Shown here: positions 17,128 to 26,190 of the stretch, piece by piece
Layout: every line of letters starts with the position of its first letter
How positions within the stretch are numbered: the first letter of the stretch is position 1
From: Paenibacillus turicensis
GTDB lineage: Bacteria; Bacillota; Bacilli; Paenibacillales; Paenibacillaceae
Assembly: GCF_017873435.1 (NCBI RefSeq)
Contig: NZ_JAGGKG010000002.1
Coordinates: 124,001-188,000, forward strand
Reading direction: 5' to 3'
Length of the DNA stretch: 64,000 nucleotides
Program-made: the position numbers and the translations under genes
The notes under the pieces: model-generated
The model's database searches: none
The model's input: only the letters and a program-made list of their open reading frames with translations
What the model was told of the DNA's origin: nothing

Positions 17128-20100
17128 TTAGATTTCACTAGAAGTCGGTATATTACCATCTTGTTCTGTAGTTTTTGATTTCCCTAACTTCCAATTCTGA
17201 ATCGAAGATACTTTTATTAGTGCTGGTAATAAGATTGGCATCGCAATAAAGCTTAATAAGGCTAATGCAACAACTACGACAAAAGCAACTTGAATCAATG
17301 TAAGTACACCTGAAGGAATTAACGCTGCAAACGTTCCTCCTAATATAAGTGCAGCAGAGATAACTACAGTTCCAATATGTCGAGAAGCCTTTATAATGCG
17401 CTCTGATGACTCTCCTTCTAATTCGTTATAACTCATCATCAAGAAAATGCTATAGTCTACACCAAGCGCTACGATCATAATAAAGCTAAAAAATGGTACG
17501 TTCCAGCTTAACAGATCAACGCCAAAAATATGCTTACTGATTAGCTCACTAATGCCAAGGCTTGAGAAATAAACTAATATTAAGGACAAAATGATAAAGA
17601 TTGAGTTTTTAAATGATCTTGTAATGATCACAAGAACAATCATAATGCCCAACATCATAATGATGGCGGTACGGACAAAATCGCTTGTAGATATTTGCTC
17701 CAAATCGACGTTGCGAGCTGTAATTCCACCTATCGCTACAGTCGTATCACTTAATTCTGTGCCATTTAATGTCCCGTTAGCTTGAGCATATATTTCTTCA
17801 ATAATTGGCATTGCTTGTCTTGAATAAGGATTTTGATCTAAAATAATGATCATTTTTGTTGTTCTCATCTCTGGTGACATATACATATCCAACGATTTCT
17901 TGAAATCTTGACCTTCAAGTGCTTCTTTGGTTATATAAAATTTTTCAGAGCTTTGGGAGGAGCTTAATTCTGCTAAATAATTTTGAGCCTCAGTTAGCCC
18001 CGAGCTTACTTTAGAAAGCCCATCAGTACTTTGCGTTAATCCAGATTGAAGCTCTCCCATCTTACCTTGCAGCTCATTTAGGCCAGAATACAACTGCTTT
18101 TGTCCTTCATTAATTTGGGTTAAGCCTGATTCCATCTGGGCAGATTTTTTAGAAATTTCCTTTAATCCGGTTACGCCTTGATTTAATCCTTTACTTAAAT
18201 CAGCACTTCCACCCTGAAGCTTTTCAATACCACCATAGATTTGTTTCATTCCAGTATTCACTTGTAATAGAGATTCATTGGCGATTTTAAATGACTGCAT
18301 CGCAGACTGATGTTGCTTTATTAGTTGATTAAATTGCGCAGATAATTGCGTTAGCTGCTCCTGTGCAGTTTTCGAAATTAATATCGTTTGATTTATATTA
18401 TTATCGTTTGCAAGCTCCGGCTTTTCTGAAATTAAATTTTTCATCAGATTATCGATTTGTTGATAGCCTTGGGTCGCTCCTGACAATGCCTGAGCTATAG
18501 TTTGAAAGTATTGCTCATAAGTGTTTAGTCCATTTTCAAGCTGATGGTAGCCTTCATATAGTTGAGTGGTAGACTTAGACAATAAGTCGACATTTTGATT
18601 AAGTGAACTTAACCCTTCCTTAATTTGCTCCGCACCTGAAGCTCCACTACTGATTCCTGTTGAAAGCTGATCTAATGCACCTTTAAGCTTCGATACTCCA
18701 TTTTTCATATCTGTTGTGCCCTGAATCATATCTTGAATCTTGGCAATATCATTAACTTGATTATTTTTGAATTGATTATCTGCACTAGTTATGCCTTCAT
18801 TTATTTTGTTAATTCCATCATTCGCATCATTTAAACCAGTATTTAGTTGCTTCGTTTGATCGTTAATATATAGTTTTTTTATTTTTTCCGAGGTGGGTCT
18901 TGTCACAGAATATACCTCAGCAACCCCTTTGATTTTTGAAATTTTTTCTGTCAATTCGTCAATTTTTTGCAAATCGTTAGGTTGATTAAGTTCACCTTTT
19001 GCCTGAATAAAAAGGGTAGCGGGAGCTGAAAAGCCTGGAGAAAAATGATCCTCGATGACATTAACCCCTTGTTTTGATTCATATTTATCACTGACTTCCC
19101 AGAGATCATTAAAATTAAGATTACCTGTGTAATTAATGATGAAAGGCACTAAAAGAATCAGCACCAATAAAATCGAACGAATGGGACGTGCAATTGAGTT
19201 TTTGGCAAGCCAAGCCCATAGCTCACTTTCACCGTGGCTTTTAAATTTTTTAACAGGGAAAAATAGTTTCTTGCCTAATAACTCCATAAAAAATGCGTTT
19301 AAGGTTAATAAAACGAGAAGCAGCACACCGACACCAATGGCTACTGCAGAAGTAGATTGATATAATTTAAAGTTGGCAAGCCCTAAAGAAACAAAACCAA
19401 TCAATACGGCAATACCGCTAAAAATGACTGTTTTTCCTGCCGATCGAAGCGTTGCGATGACTGCGTCTTTATTTGTCTGCCCTGAGCTTAGTTCCTCCTT
19501 GAATCTGGTATATAACAAAATGTTATAGTCTGTACCCACACCAAACAATACAACAACTAAAAATACCTGTGTAAAGCTAGAAAAAGGAAAGTTAAATGTG
19601 TTCACAAGATGTGCAACAACACTTAATGATACTAAATAGGACACCCCTACAGTAATAAGTGAAACAAGCGGTGCGACAGGTGATTTAAACACAAGGGTAA
19701 GGATAACAAGAATAAATATAATGGCGATAATCTCAGTTTTTTTAACGCCTTCTTGTGTTGAATTAGAAAAATCCAATTCGATTAAACTGCTACCTGTTAG
19801 GTAGGATTGGACATGATGATTTCCCTTCAATTGCTCATCTAAAAAATGTCGTATTTCAGCTTTGACTTCATTCATGTCATCACTTTTTAAAACTGAAAAT
19901 TGCGTTAAAATAGTCGTGCCATCTTTAGAGGATAACTGCTTTTTTACTTCTTCATTATCTAGATGCGAAGTTATTTTTGTAATTCCTAATTTTTCCTTGT
20001 TATCTTTTAATGCTTGAATCGTAGCATTTATGACCTTATTCTGCTCGGCCTGTAGTGGCTGATCATTCCCACTATTAAACACTGCAATAATATCATAAAC

Positions 20101-20292
20101 ATCACTTTTTTCTGTACTCATCTCTTTAGTTAGTGAAATAGCCACGTTACTTTGTGCCGATTCTGGGAGCTTAATTTTCCCCTTTTCTCGAACTAACTGA
20201 TCTAAGTCCGGCATCGTAGTTAAAGCAAAAATTGTAACCACAATCCACATAATAAAAGACAAGCTTCTCCAACCTGTTAATTTTCTCATCAT
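17128..20292 (-). CDS. MMPL/RND-family exporter
   Basis: The product has 1054 residues. One membrane helix at the N-terminus (SLSFIMWIVVTIFALTTM) and two blocks of five to six helices (about 195-385 and 880-1040) follow the RND/MMPL plan, each block with a GTDYNILLYTR or GVDYSIFLMM motif carrying the proton-relay Asp-Tyr. The second external loop (about 480-800) is a long coiled coil of Gly/Leu/Ser repeats (LxxGxxxLxxG) like that of YhgE/Pip-type proteins. Close relatives (YdfJ/YdgH in Bacillus) are membrane exporters of lipids or drugs. ATG 20292 follows AAGGAG. The upstream TetR gene and its operators suggest induction by a ligand. Confidence 0.85.
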   Translation of the reverse strand: MMRKLTGWRSLSFIMWIVVTIFALTTMPDLDQLVREKGKIKLPESAQSNVAISLTKEMSTEKSDVYDIIAVFNSGNDQPLQAEQNKVINATIQALKDNKEKLGITKITSHLDNEEVKKQLSSKDGTTILTQFSVLKSDDMNEVKAEIRHFLDEQLKGNHHVQSYLTGSSLIELDFSNSTQEGVKKTEIIAIIFILVILTLVFKSPVAPLVSLITVGVSYLVSLSVVAHLVNTFNFPFSSFTQVFLVVVLFGVGTDYNILLYTRFKEELSSGQTNKDAVIATLRSAGKTVIFSGIAVLIGFVSLGLANFKLYQSTSAVAIGVGVLLLVLLTLNAFFMELLGKKLFFPVKKFKSHGESELWAWLAKNSIARPIRSILLVLILLVPFIINYTGNLNFNDLWEVSDKYESKQGVNVIEDHFSPGFSAPATLFIQAKGELNQPNDLQKIDELTEKISKIKGVAEVYSVTRPTSEKIKKLYINDQTKQLNTGLNDANDGINKINEGITSADNQFKNNQVNDIAKIQDMIQGTTDMKNGVSKLKGALDQLSTGISSGASGAEQIKEGLSSLNQNVDLLSKSTTQLYEGYHQLENGLNTYEQYFQTIAQALSGATQGYQQIDNLMKNLISEKPELANDNNINQTILISKTAQEQLTQLSAQFNQLIKQHQSAMQSFKIANESLLQVNTGMKQIYGGIEKLQGGSADLSKGLNQGVTGLKEISKKSAQMESGLTQINEGQKQLYSGLNELQGKMGELQSGLTQSTDGLSKVSSGLTEAQNYLAELSSSQSSEKFYITKEALEGQDFKKSLDMYMSPEMRTTKMIIILDQNPYSRQAMPIIEEIYAQANGTLNGTELSDTTVAIGGITARNVDLEQISTSDFVRTAIIMMLGIMIVLVIITRSFKNSIFIILSLILVYFSSLGISELISKHIFGVDLLSWNVPFFSFIMIVALGVDYSIFLMMSYNELEGESSERIIKASRHIGTVVISAALILGGTFAALIPSGVLTLIQVAFVVVVALALLSFIAMPILLPALIKVSSIQNWKLGKSKTTEQDGNIPTSSEI

Positions 20293-20346
20293 GATTTCTC
20301 CTTCCAATTACAACTCTGATTTATTGATTTCCTCTATATTTTTAAC

Positions 20347-20364
20347 CGAATGAATATTCATTCG
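20347..20364. promoter_or_regulatory. TetR operator in front of the MMPL gene
   Basis: CGAATGAATATTCATTCG is a perfect 18-bp palindrome, 55 bases before the exporter start. The same half-site occurs before the TetR gene. Confidence 0.8.
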
Positions 20365-20385
20365 AAATATAACAAGGCTAACGAA

Positions 20386-20952
20386 TCAAATGATTCGAAT
20401 AGCATCCCAAGCACTTTCAATTAGCTTCTCCAGCAATTCCTCAGAGTAGCTTAAATGACCTTTATTGATGAACTTAATTATCATCAAGATTGGACTATAT
20501 ACGATTGAAATGAGGACAGATGTGTCCATTGGACGGATATATCCAGCCCGTTTTCCCTTTTCAAGCGACTCATTAAAAAATGAAAGGAAGCGTTGAAAGC
20601 TTAATCGACTATGCTCGTCTAAATAATGTCCACTTTCATGAGAATTAATAAATAGAAAGGCATTTATGTTTTCCTTGGCGTAAGTAAACAAATGCTGATA
20701 AATATAAATAAACTGTTCTTCTAAAGTTTTGGTGTGAGGAAATTTGGAGATGAGCACCTCAGTAAGCTCTGTAACACAGTGAACAAAAAGACTATTCACT
20801 AACGCTTCTTTATTTTCATAATAATGATAAATGGTTCCAGCCCCAACCGCTGCCTGCTTAGCAATCATCGGGATTGTTGTTCCATCATATCCGCGTTCTG
20901 CAAATAGTTTTAATGCAGCTATAATAATATCTCCTTGCTTATCTTTAGACAT
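20386..20952 (-). CDS. TetR/AcrR-family repressor
   Basis: The protein has 188 residues. Residues 1-50 form the TetR helix-turn-helix (IIIAALKLFAERGYDGTTIPMIAKQ, then VGAGTIYHYYENKEAL), and the rest is the helical ligand-binding and dimer domain. I start it at ATG 20952, with GAGGTAA upstream; the longer frame from 21018 runs across the operator. It lies 93 bases upstream of the exporter on the same strand. Matching palindromes precede both genes, so it very likely represses itself and the exporter until a substrate binds. Confidence 0.85.
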   Translation of the reverse strand: MSKDKQGDIIIAALKLFAERGYDGTTIPMIAKQAAVGAGTIYHYYENKEALVNSLFVHCVTELTEVLISKFPHTKTLEEQFIYIYQHLFTYAKENINAFLFINSHESGHYLDEHSRLSFQRFLSFFNESLEKGKRAGYIRPMDTSVLISIVYSPILMIIKFINKGHLSYSEELLEKLIESAWDAIRII

Positions 20953-20969
20953 TTTAATTACCTCATATT

Positions 20970-20987
20970 CGAATGAATTTTCATTCA
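20970..20987. promoter_or_regulatory. TetR operator in front of its own gene
   Basis: CGAATGAATTTTCATTCA repeats the GAATGAA/TTCATTC half-sites of the exporter operator with a two-base change at the centre. It lies 18 bases upstream of the TetR start, so it should mediate autoregulation. Confidence 0.7.
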
Positions 20988-21116
20988 AGAAGATAACATA
21001 AAAAAATAAATCCGTCAAATTAAACTTGTGGAACTGTATGGAACTATAGCTTTAGTGGGCTACAGCTCCATCATCTCCCTTTAAGTTAACAATTTACTTC
21101 TTTATCATCTGTTTAC

Positions 21117-21791
21117 TTATTCAAATCGATAAGTCCAAAATGGCTCTCTGCCGAAGCGCTGAAGGCTTTGTTGCGTATCTATGGTCTGATTCCCAACAAG
21201 TTCTGCTGCCTGAAATTGAGAACGATGCGCCTGTATTGCTTTCATTTTTTTCCCAATGACTGTCTCTACATTCATTACGATGTCTGGTTTACCTATAGCC
21301 TGCTCATGATTGTTGGAAAATGCGACGCAATGTACTGTAGGTCTGTGTGTGGCTGGAAGATCACTTATAGCTGAAATAACCGCTGCTCCAGTAGCATCAT
21401 GGTCGGGATGCACACTATAACCAGGGTAAAAAGTGATCACAAGCGCTGGCTTCACTTCATTAAGCAAATCAGTAATGATGTCCTGTAACCTTTTTGGATC
21501 TTCAAATTCAACCATCTTATCATGAAAACCAAGCATTCTTAAATCTTGAATGCCGATGGCCTTCACTGATTCCTCTAATTCCTTTTTACGAATTTGTGGC
21601 AACGTAACCCGGTTTGCAAAAGGGGGTATCCCCATATTTCGGCCCATTTCCCCAAGTGTCAGGCAAGCATAAGTCACCTTAGCACCACCCTCGATATACA
21701 TCGCTAAAGTGCCTGCTGCGGCAAATGCTTCATCGTCTGGATGAGGAAATACAACTAAAATCGTTTTATCCTTATATTGTTCTTTATTCAT
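21117..21791 (-). CDS. bshB2: bacillithiol biosynthesis deacetylase BshB2
   Basis: The product has 224 residues. It belongs to the LmbE/PIG-L Zn-dependent deacetylases: VVFPHPDDEAF is the metal-binding PHPDDE motif, YSVHPDHDATG holds the second His/Asp group. BshB enzymes remove the acetyl group from N-acetylglucosaminyl-malate in bacillithiol synthesis in the cytosol; BshB2 is the form encoded beside yojF, as here. ATG 21791 has GGAGG ten bases upstream; an in-frame ATG at 21815 is less likely. It follows yojF by 24 bases. Confidence 0.85.
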   Translation of the reverse strand: MNKEQYKDKTILVVFPHPDDEAFAAAGTLAMYIEGGAKVTYACLTLGEMGRNMGIPPFANRVTLPQIRKKELEESVKAIGIQDLRMLGFHDKMVEFEDPKRLQDIITDLLNEVKPALVITFYPGYSVHPDHDATGAAVISAISDLPATHRPTVHCVAFSNNHEQAIGKPDIVMNVETVIGKKMKAIQAHRSQFQAAELVGNQTIDTQQSLQRFGREPFWTYRFE

Positions 21792-21815
21792 CTGTATGTG
21801 ATCCTCCGCTTTCAT

Positions 21816-22160
21816 TTAAAACATCTCTTTGCTAAGCTGCAAAGCCACAACAAGCTTGCCTTGGCTATCATGACCAGCAAGTATTAACCGTTCCTTTTCC
21901 TGTTCATCCACATGAGTAAGTCCTTCTGCATACACCCAACCTTGCTCTGTTTTTAAACCCACTCGATAGGGACCTTGACCTGATATTGCTCCATTACTAT
22001 ATTGAATACGGGCATTTGTAATAAAAGCTGATCCTGGATGCTTGCTACTGTCTCTATGATTCGCATAAGCACCAGACGTTACCTCAAGATGTATGTACAA
22101 CTCTTGATTAACAAGCTGATCGATTACAGACTGGATGACTTGGGGCTGTATTGGCTGCAT
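21816..22160 (-). CDS. yojF: YojF family protein (DUF1806)
   Basis: The product has 114 residues. It is a small, mostly beta protein with the block YIHLEVTSGAYANHRDSSKHPGS shortened here to its centre, GAYANHRD, which marks the YojF family. yojF and bshB2 occur together in many bacilli; YojF is not essential for bacillithiol synthesis as far as I know and its role is unclear. ATG 22160 lies behind AAGGAGG and the next gene begins 24 bases after its stop, so both form one operon. Confidence 0.85.
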   Translation of the reverse strand: MQPIQPQVIQSVIDQLVNQELYIHLEVTSGAYANHRDSSKHPGSAFITNARIQYSNGAISGQGPYRVGLKTEQGWVYAEGLTHVDEQEKERLILAGHDSQGKLVVALQLSKEMF

Positions 22161-22282
22161 AGTAGCCTCCTTTTAATAATAAGTTCTATAAAATTCATCA
22201 CGAACTCTATTTTAGCATAGGTATGCAAACATTAATATTTTTTTGAGTACCTATCATTTTTTCATAAAATAACAAGATAACA

Positions 22283-22319
22283 GAAAAAAGCACGCACCAG
22301 CTTAGCTAATGCGTACTTG
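22283..22319 (-). terminator. terminator of the ohr gene
   Basis: On the minus strand AAGTACGCA pairs with TGCGTGCTT and is followed by six T. It sits just past the ohr stop codon. Confidence 0.7.
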
Positions 22320-22342
22320 TTCATTCATTCCTATTACTTATA

Positions 22343-22765
22343 TTAAGCTACTGTAACCGTAACATTCACGTTGCCCTTGATTGCTTTGGAATATGGGCAA
22401 TAATCATGAGCGAGCTTAACATATTTATTTGCTGTCTCTTCATCTAATCCTTCGATTTTCACTTCTAATTCAACCTCTAATTTTACACCATTATCAGCTG
22501 GATCTGTTTTAAGCATGACCGTTGCAGTCACAGTGCTTTTTTCAATTTCCACATTACTTTTTTTGAGTTGATATTCTAAAGCCGAGTTAAAACAAGCACT
22601 ATACCCTGCTGCAAATAACTGCTCAGGATTCGTTGCCGTTGTTTGTTTTCCGCCAAGCTCAGGTGGTGTAGCTACCTCTAACATAAACACACTATCTGGG
22701 GATTGAACAACACCTGAACGACCACCCGTATTGCTAATTGTTGTTTCATACAATGTTTTCATCAT
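22343..22765 (-). CDS. ohr: organic hydroperoxide resistance protein (OsmC/Ohr family)
   Basis: The product has 140 residues, the usual length for Ohr. The two redox cysteines are visible: GYSACFNSAL (peroxidatic, near residue 57) and HDYCPYSKAI (resolving, near 120), with the Arg in TGGRSG that completes the active site. Ohr reduces organic hydroperoxides in the cytosol using lipoyl or low-molecular-weight thiols. An operator resembling the OhrR box lies upstream, so induction by organic peroxide is expected. ATG 22765 follows AAGGAG. Confidence 0.9.
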   Translation of the reverse strand: MMKTLYETTISNTGGRSGVVQSPDSVFMLEVATPPELGGKQTTATNPEQLFAAGYSACFNSALEYQLKKSNVEIEKSTVTATVMLKTDPADNGVKLEVELEVKIEGLDEETANKYVKLAHDYCPYSKAIKGNVNVTVTVA

Positions 22766-22824
22766 TATCGTCTCCTTATCAATAAATCAAGCTTTGATTT
22801 AATATTTTACACAATATAACCTTT

Positions 22825-22848
22825 AACAATTAAATTGTATACAATTAA
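22825..22848. promoter_or_regulatory. OhrR-type operator upstream of ohr
   Basis: ACAATTAAATTGTATACAAT (within these coordinates) closely follows the published Bacillus OhrR operator built from TACAATT and AATTGTA halves. It lies about 65 bases before the ohr start; no ohrR gene is in the window. Confidence 0.65.
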
Positions 22849-22956
22849 TAAGAAAATGTAAAGCATTTTTTAGAACGTAATTTTTTTCAACTTTCAAATG
22901 TTACCTTTCCTAAAACCAGCACGAATTATACCTAATCACTCTATATTCGGTTCACA

Positions 22957-23964
22957 TTAAGTATTTGCCACTTGGGAATCAGGAACACTCCAGTCGATGA
23001 TTATCCCTGCATACGTAAGCCCACCACCAAAACCTACTAAAGCTAAACGTTGTCCTTTTTTTAGCTTCCCTTCATCAACTGCAAGCTGAATCGCTAGAGG
23101 AATTGACGCTGCTGATGTATTTCCACGGCATTCAACACTTGTTAATGTCCGTTCAATTGGAATTACTCCACGTTCACACATCGCTTCAATCATTCTAAGA
23201 TTCGCACTATGAGGCACAAACCAGTCAATTTGCTCTGGCTGTAAATTTGCTAAATCCAACATTCGTCTTAATTGCTCAGGGACAGTACGAATTGCCCATT
23301 TGTATACTTCCCTGCCATTTTGAACAAGCTTTCCTTCACCTTGAAGGGCAATATCATTCATGACAGAAGATAGACCAGCACTATAGACATGAATTCCACC
23401 TTCACCTTGCGTTCCTGAAACGGCAGTAATAAAGTCGCCCTGTTCTTCCGTTTTTTCAATTAGAAAAGCCCCAGCGCCATCCCCAAACAAAATACAAGTC
23501 GTTCGATCAGTATAATCTGTAATCTTGGATAACGTCTCAGCGCCAATCACTAACACTTTGCGATACATTCCACTCGTTATTAATCCATTGGCTAATTGAA
23601 GGCCATACGTAAAGCCTGCACAAGCTGCATTTAAATCAATCGCTCCAGTTGCCATAATTCCTAGCTTGGCTTGTACTCTAGCTGCTGTGCTCGGAAATGC
23701 ATATTCTGGTGTACTTGTTGCCACTAAAATCATATCTACATCAGAGATATCTACTTGATAGCGAGTTATCATATTCTTTACAGCTAAAACGGCAAGGTCG
23801 GATACAAATTGATCCTGTTCAGCTATTCTCCGCTCTCTCATTCCTGTACGCTGTACAATCCACTCATCATTTGTGTCCACTAGCTTTTCTAAATCTGCAT
23901 TACTTAATATTTTAGTTGGTACATAGGTGCCCATCGCTGTAATTTTCGCCTTAGAAATAATCAT
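22957..23964 (-). CDS. fabH: beta-ketoacyl-[ACP] synthase III (FabH)
   Basis: The product has 335 residues. All three catalytic residues are recognisable: Cys in LNAACAGFTYGL, His in WFVPHSANLRM, and Asn in ECRGNTSAASIP. FabH condenses a short acyl-CoA starter with malonyl-ACP in the first elongation of fatty acid synthesis (FASII, cytosol); in bacilli it prefers branched starters. ATG 23964 is nine bases behind GAGGTGA. It is a stand-alone gene without fabF, which resembles the second FabH (FabHB/YhfB) of B. subtilis. A FapR box lies upstream, consistent with repression relieved by malonyl-CoA. Confidence 0.9.
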   Translation of the reverse strand: MIISKAKITAMGTYVPTKILSNADLEKLVDTNDEWIVQRTGMRERRIAEQDQFVSDLAVLAVKNMITRYQVDISDVDMILVATSTPEYAFPSTAARVQAKLGIMATGAIDLNAACAGFTYGLQLANGLITSGMYRKVLVIGAETLSKITDYTDRTTCILFGDGAGAFLIEKTEEQGDFITAVSGTQGEGGIHVYSAGLSSVMNDIALQGEGKLVQNGREVYKWAIRTVPEQLRRMLDLANLQPEQIDWFVPHSANLRMIEAMCERGVIPIERTLTSVECRGNTSAASIPLAIQLAVDEGKLKKGQRLALVGFGGGLTYAGIIIDWSVPDSQVANT

Positions 23965-24017
23965 CTCTACCTTCACCTCATTGGTTTTATTTGTTTTTTA
24001 TAGTATAGCACTAAGTC

Positions 24018-24034
24018 TTAGTATCTGGTACTAA
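24018..24034. promoter_or_regulatory. FapR operator before fabH
   Basis: TTAGTATCTGGTACTAA is the 17-bp FapR box pattern (TTAGTAC-N3-RTACTAA form on the other strand). It lies 54 bases before the fabH start. A second partial dyad, ACTAAGTCTTAGT, overlaps it on the left. Confidence 0.85.
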
Positions 24035-24095
24035 AATTTGATTAAATTTTTAAATTTCTTTCTACTTAAAGCAAATCAACGGAATAAAAAGCTAA

Positions 24096-24122
24096 AAATA
24101 AAAACAGGCTTTAATCGCCTGT
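24096..24122 (-). terminator. terminator of the YeiH-type exporter gene
   Basis: Minus strand: ACAGGC, seven-base loop, GCCTGT, then five T. It lies about 25 bases past the exporter stop. Confidence 0.75.
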
Positions 24123-24147
24123 CTTAGTATTAGTTAATATGGGCTAG

Positions 24148-25158
24148 TTAAACATGTAAAATAAAATGCTGTACCACAATCGAAGTGACCGCAAGAATGA
24201 GCCAACAGATGAAGCCTAGCGTAATCGACTTCCCCCCACTCTTCAATAGCTTAACCACATTAGTATTTAGTCCAATCGCCACCATTGCCATTGTAATGAC
24301 GAATTTACCACACTGGGCAAGTACGCTTCCAAATCCCGCGGGTAAAGCCACAAAAGTATTGATGATTGAAGCTAGCACAAAACCAACAATAAACCATGGA
24401 AAAATACGAGCAAGGCTATAACTGTTTTTGGGCCCATTCTCTTCTTTTTGATCATGACGTGATTTTTTACTCATGATGATGGCAAGCACAATCGTAATCG
24501 GAACGATCATCAGCGTTCTTGCAAGTTTTACGATAACAGCTAGGTCCCCTGCTGGATCGCTATACGTATAACCCGCAGCGACAACGGAGGATGTATCATT
24601 AATAGCAGTTCCCGCCCATAACCCAAAACTGTAATCACTCATCCCAAGTAGATGTCCCAGAAAGGGAAATAAAAAAGCGGCAATCACATTAAATAAAAAT
24701 ATAGTAGAAATGGAGTGCGCGATCTGCTCCTCGTTTGCCCCAATAACAGGTGCTGTAGCCGCAATAGCAGATCCGCCACAAATGGCAGTGCCCACACCTA
24801 CTAGCGTAGTCGTTTTCCATTCAATTCTTAATTGTTTTCCCACCAACCAAGCCGTGAGACACGTAGCTAGTAATGTGAAGACCATTAACAAGATGGTCTG
24901 CTTCCCAGCTGCAATCACATGATATAAGTTCATATCAAAGCCAAGCAAAATGATGGAATATTGTAATAGCTTTTTCGATGTGTATGAAATACCGCTTTGC
25001 AGAAGTTGTGGCCGTTTCCAAAAAGCAAGCAACATACCAAACAATATCCCTAATACTGGACCCCCAACGATCGGAAAAGCTTTTCCGATGAGCCATGCAG
25101 GAATTGCAATCATTGCGGTCAATGTAATCCCTGGTAGCTTATTCATTATTTTATTCAT
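24148..25158 (-). CDS. YeiH family putative sulfate exporter (UPF0324)
   Basis: The protein has 336 residues and about ten membrane segments. Typical features are PIVGGPVLGILFGMLLAFW near the start, the Gly-rich VGVGTAICGGSAIAATAPVI, and WAGTAINDTSSVVAAGYTY, all conserved in YeiH/UPF0324 proteins. They are grouped with putative sulfate or sulfonate exporters, but direct evidence for the substrate is thin. ATG 25158 follows GGGGAGAG. The gene is divergent from the acetyltransferase gene with a 99-base gap. Confidence 0.8.
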   Translation of the reverse strand: MNKIMNKLPGITLTAMIAIPAWLIGKAFPIVGGPVLGILFGMLLAFWKRPQLLQSGISYTSKKLLQYSIILLGFDMNLYHVIAAGKQTILLMVFTLLATCLTAWLVGKQLRIEWKTTTLVGVGTAICGGSAIAATAPVIGANEEQIAHSISTIFLFNVIAAFLFPFLGHLLGMSDYSFGLWAGTAINDTSSVVAAGYTYSDPAGDLAVIVKLARTLMIVPITIVLAIIMSKKSRHDQKEENGPKNSYSLARIFPWFIVGFVLASIINTFVALPAGFGSVLAQCGKFVITMAMVAIGLNTNVVKLLKSGGKSITLGFICWLILAVTSIVVQHFILHV

Positions 25159-25257
25159 CGTTCTCTCCCCTTCGATGCTTATCATACTCCTTGACAAGAA
25201 ATAAGTGAAACATTATTATCTTATGGATATCATAAGCCTAAACGTGGAGGTACTAAA

Positions 25258-25845
25258 ATGAACGAAAAAGAAAAGGCACTTAAAGGGTTACTATATGATG
25301 CTAATAACGACCCGTTGCTAATACAGGAACGAATAAAGGCAAAGGATCTATGTCATACATACAATCAACTGCTACCTTCAAATGTACAAGCTCGAAAAGA
25401 AATCATTACTGCATTGTTTGGGAAAACAGAGGAAACCTTCTGGATTGAACCTTCTTTTTGGTGTGATTATGGCTATAACATTGAAATCGGAAACAACTTT
25501 TATGCAAACCATAATTGTGTCATTTTAGATTGTGCGAAAGTAACGTTTGGCGACAATGTGTTTATCGCACCTAATTGTGGTTTTTATACCGCAGGACATC
25601 CTATTGACGTGGAGCAACGTAATGCTGGCTTAGAATATGCTTATCCAATTACTGTTGGAAGCAATGTTTGGTTTGGTGGAAATGTGATCGTCATGCCTGG
25701 GGTAACCATTGGGGATAATTGTGTCATTGGTGCTGGAAGTGTCGTTACGCGTGATATTCCATCAGGTGTAATTGCAGTGGGCAATCCATGCCGAGTTTTA
25801 CGTGAAATTACCGAAGAGGATCGCAATAAATATAAATTAAAATAA
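25258..25845 (+). CDS. maltose/galactoside O-acetyltransferase family enzyme
   Basis: The protein has 195 residues, the usual size for Maa/LacA. The N-terminal domain (KALKGLLYDANNDPLLIQER) is the Mac segment; a left-handed beta-helix of hexapeptide repeats follows, with NCVILDCAKVTFGDN, AGHPID bearing the catalytic His, and the C-terminal NVWFGGNVIVMPGVTIGDN and GSVVTRDIPSG. It transfers acetyl from acetyl-CoA to a sugar hydroxyl in the cytosol. ATG 25258 follows GGAGG. Its stop codon coincides with the left edge of a 210-bp inverted-repeat element. Confidence 0.9.
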   Translation: MNEKEKALKGLLYDANNDPLLIQERIKAKDLCHTYNQLLPSNVQARKEIITALFGKTEETFWIEPSFWCDYGYNIEIGNNFYANHNCVILDCAKVTFGDNVFIAPNCGFYTAGHPIDVEQRNAGLEYAYPITVGSNVWFGGNVIVMPGVTIGDNCVIGAGSVVTRDIPSGVIAVGNPCRVLREITEEDRNKYKLK

Positions 25846-26053
25846 GGCTCTAAATAAAAAAAGTGGTTGCCTAAGGAAGAGCTACGTTGCAGAGAGTGGC
25901 TTCAACCGCTGTTAAGGTCCCATTTCTTTTATAACAGGTATGAGATTAGATAGAAATGTGACCATAAAGGCGGTCGCTATCGCTTTTCCACCATCTCTCT
26001 GCCCCTTCGCTTGCTTGAGGTGTTGTCAACCACTAATTTAAATAAAGAGCCTT
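25844..26053. mobile_element. MITE-like element with 26/27-bp terminal inverted repeats
   Basis: The left end (25844-25869) begins AAGGCTCTAAATAAA and ends GTGGTTG. The right end (26027-26053) is its imperfect complement, CAACCACT ... AGAGCCTT. Both are flanked by AAAT (25840-25843 and 26054-26057), which looks like a 4-bp target duplication. The 157-base interior has no coding frame. Removing the element and one AAAT leaves the acetyltransferase gene with the same stop codon, so the insertion was neutral. A structured RNA is the alternative reading. Confidence 0.55.
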
Positions 26054-26083
26054 AAATAATAGCCCTTATCTCTGAATCAACAT

Positions 26084-26173
26084 AAAAAAACGGTACTGGA
26101 TAAAGCTGTCCTCTTTGCACTCATTTGCAAAGGATAGCTTTCGATTTAACAATCGCCATGTACCGTTTTTTTC
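26084..26173. terminator. long hairpin terminator between convergent genes
   Basis: AAAAAACGGTAC and GTACCGTTTTTT form the outer stem. Inside is a second hairpin, AAAGCTGTCCTCTTTGCA against TGCAAAGGATAGCTTT. The A and T flanks suit termination in both directions. The inner part is longer than needed, so another role is possible. Confidence 0.6.
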
Positions 26174-26190
26174 TATAAATTAGTCTTAAA

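Noticed and set aside
25846-26056. 6S-like or other structured RNA
   Set aside because: The terminal inverted repeats and the AAAT duplication fit a transposed element better, and no match to a known RNA family was seen. It is not excluded.
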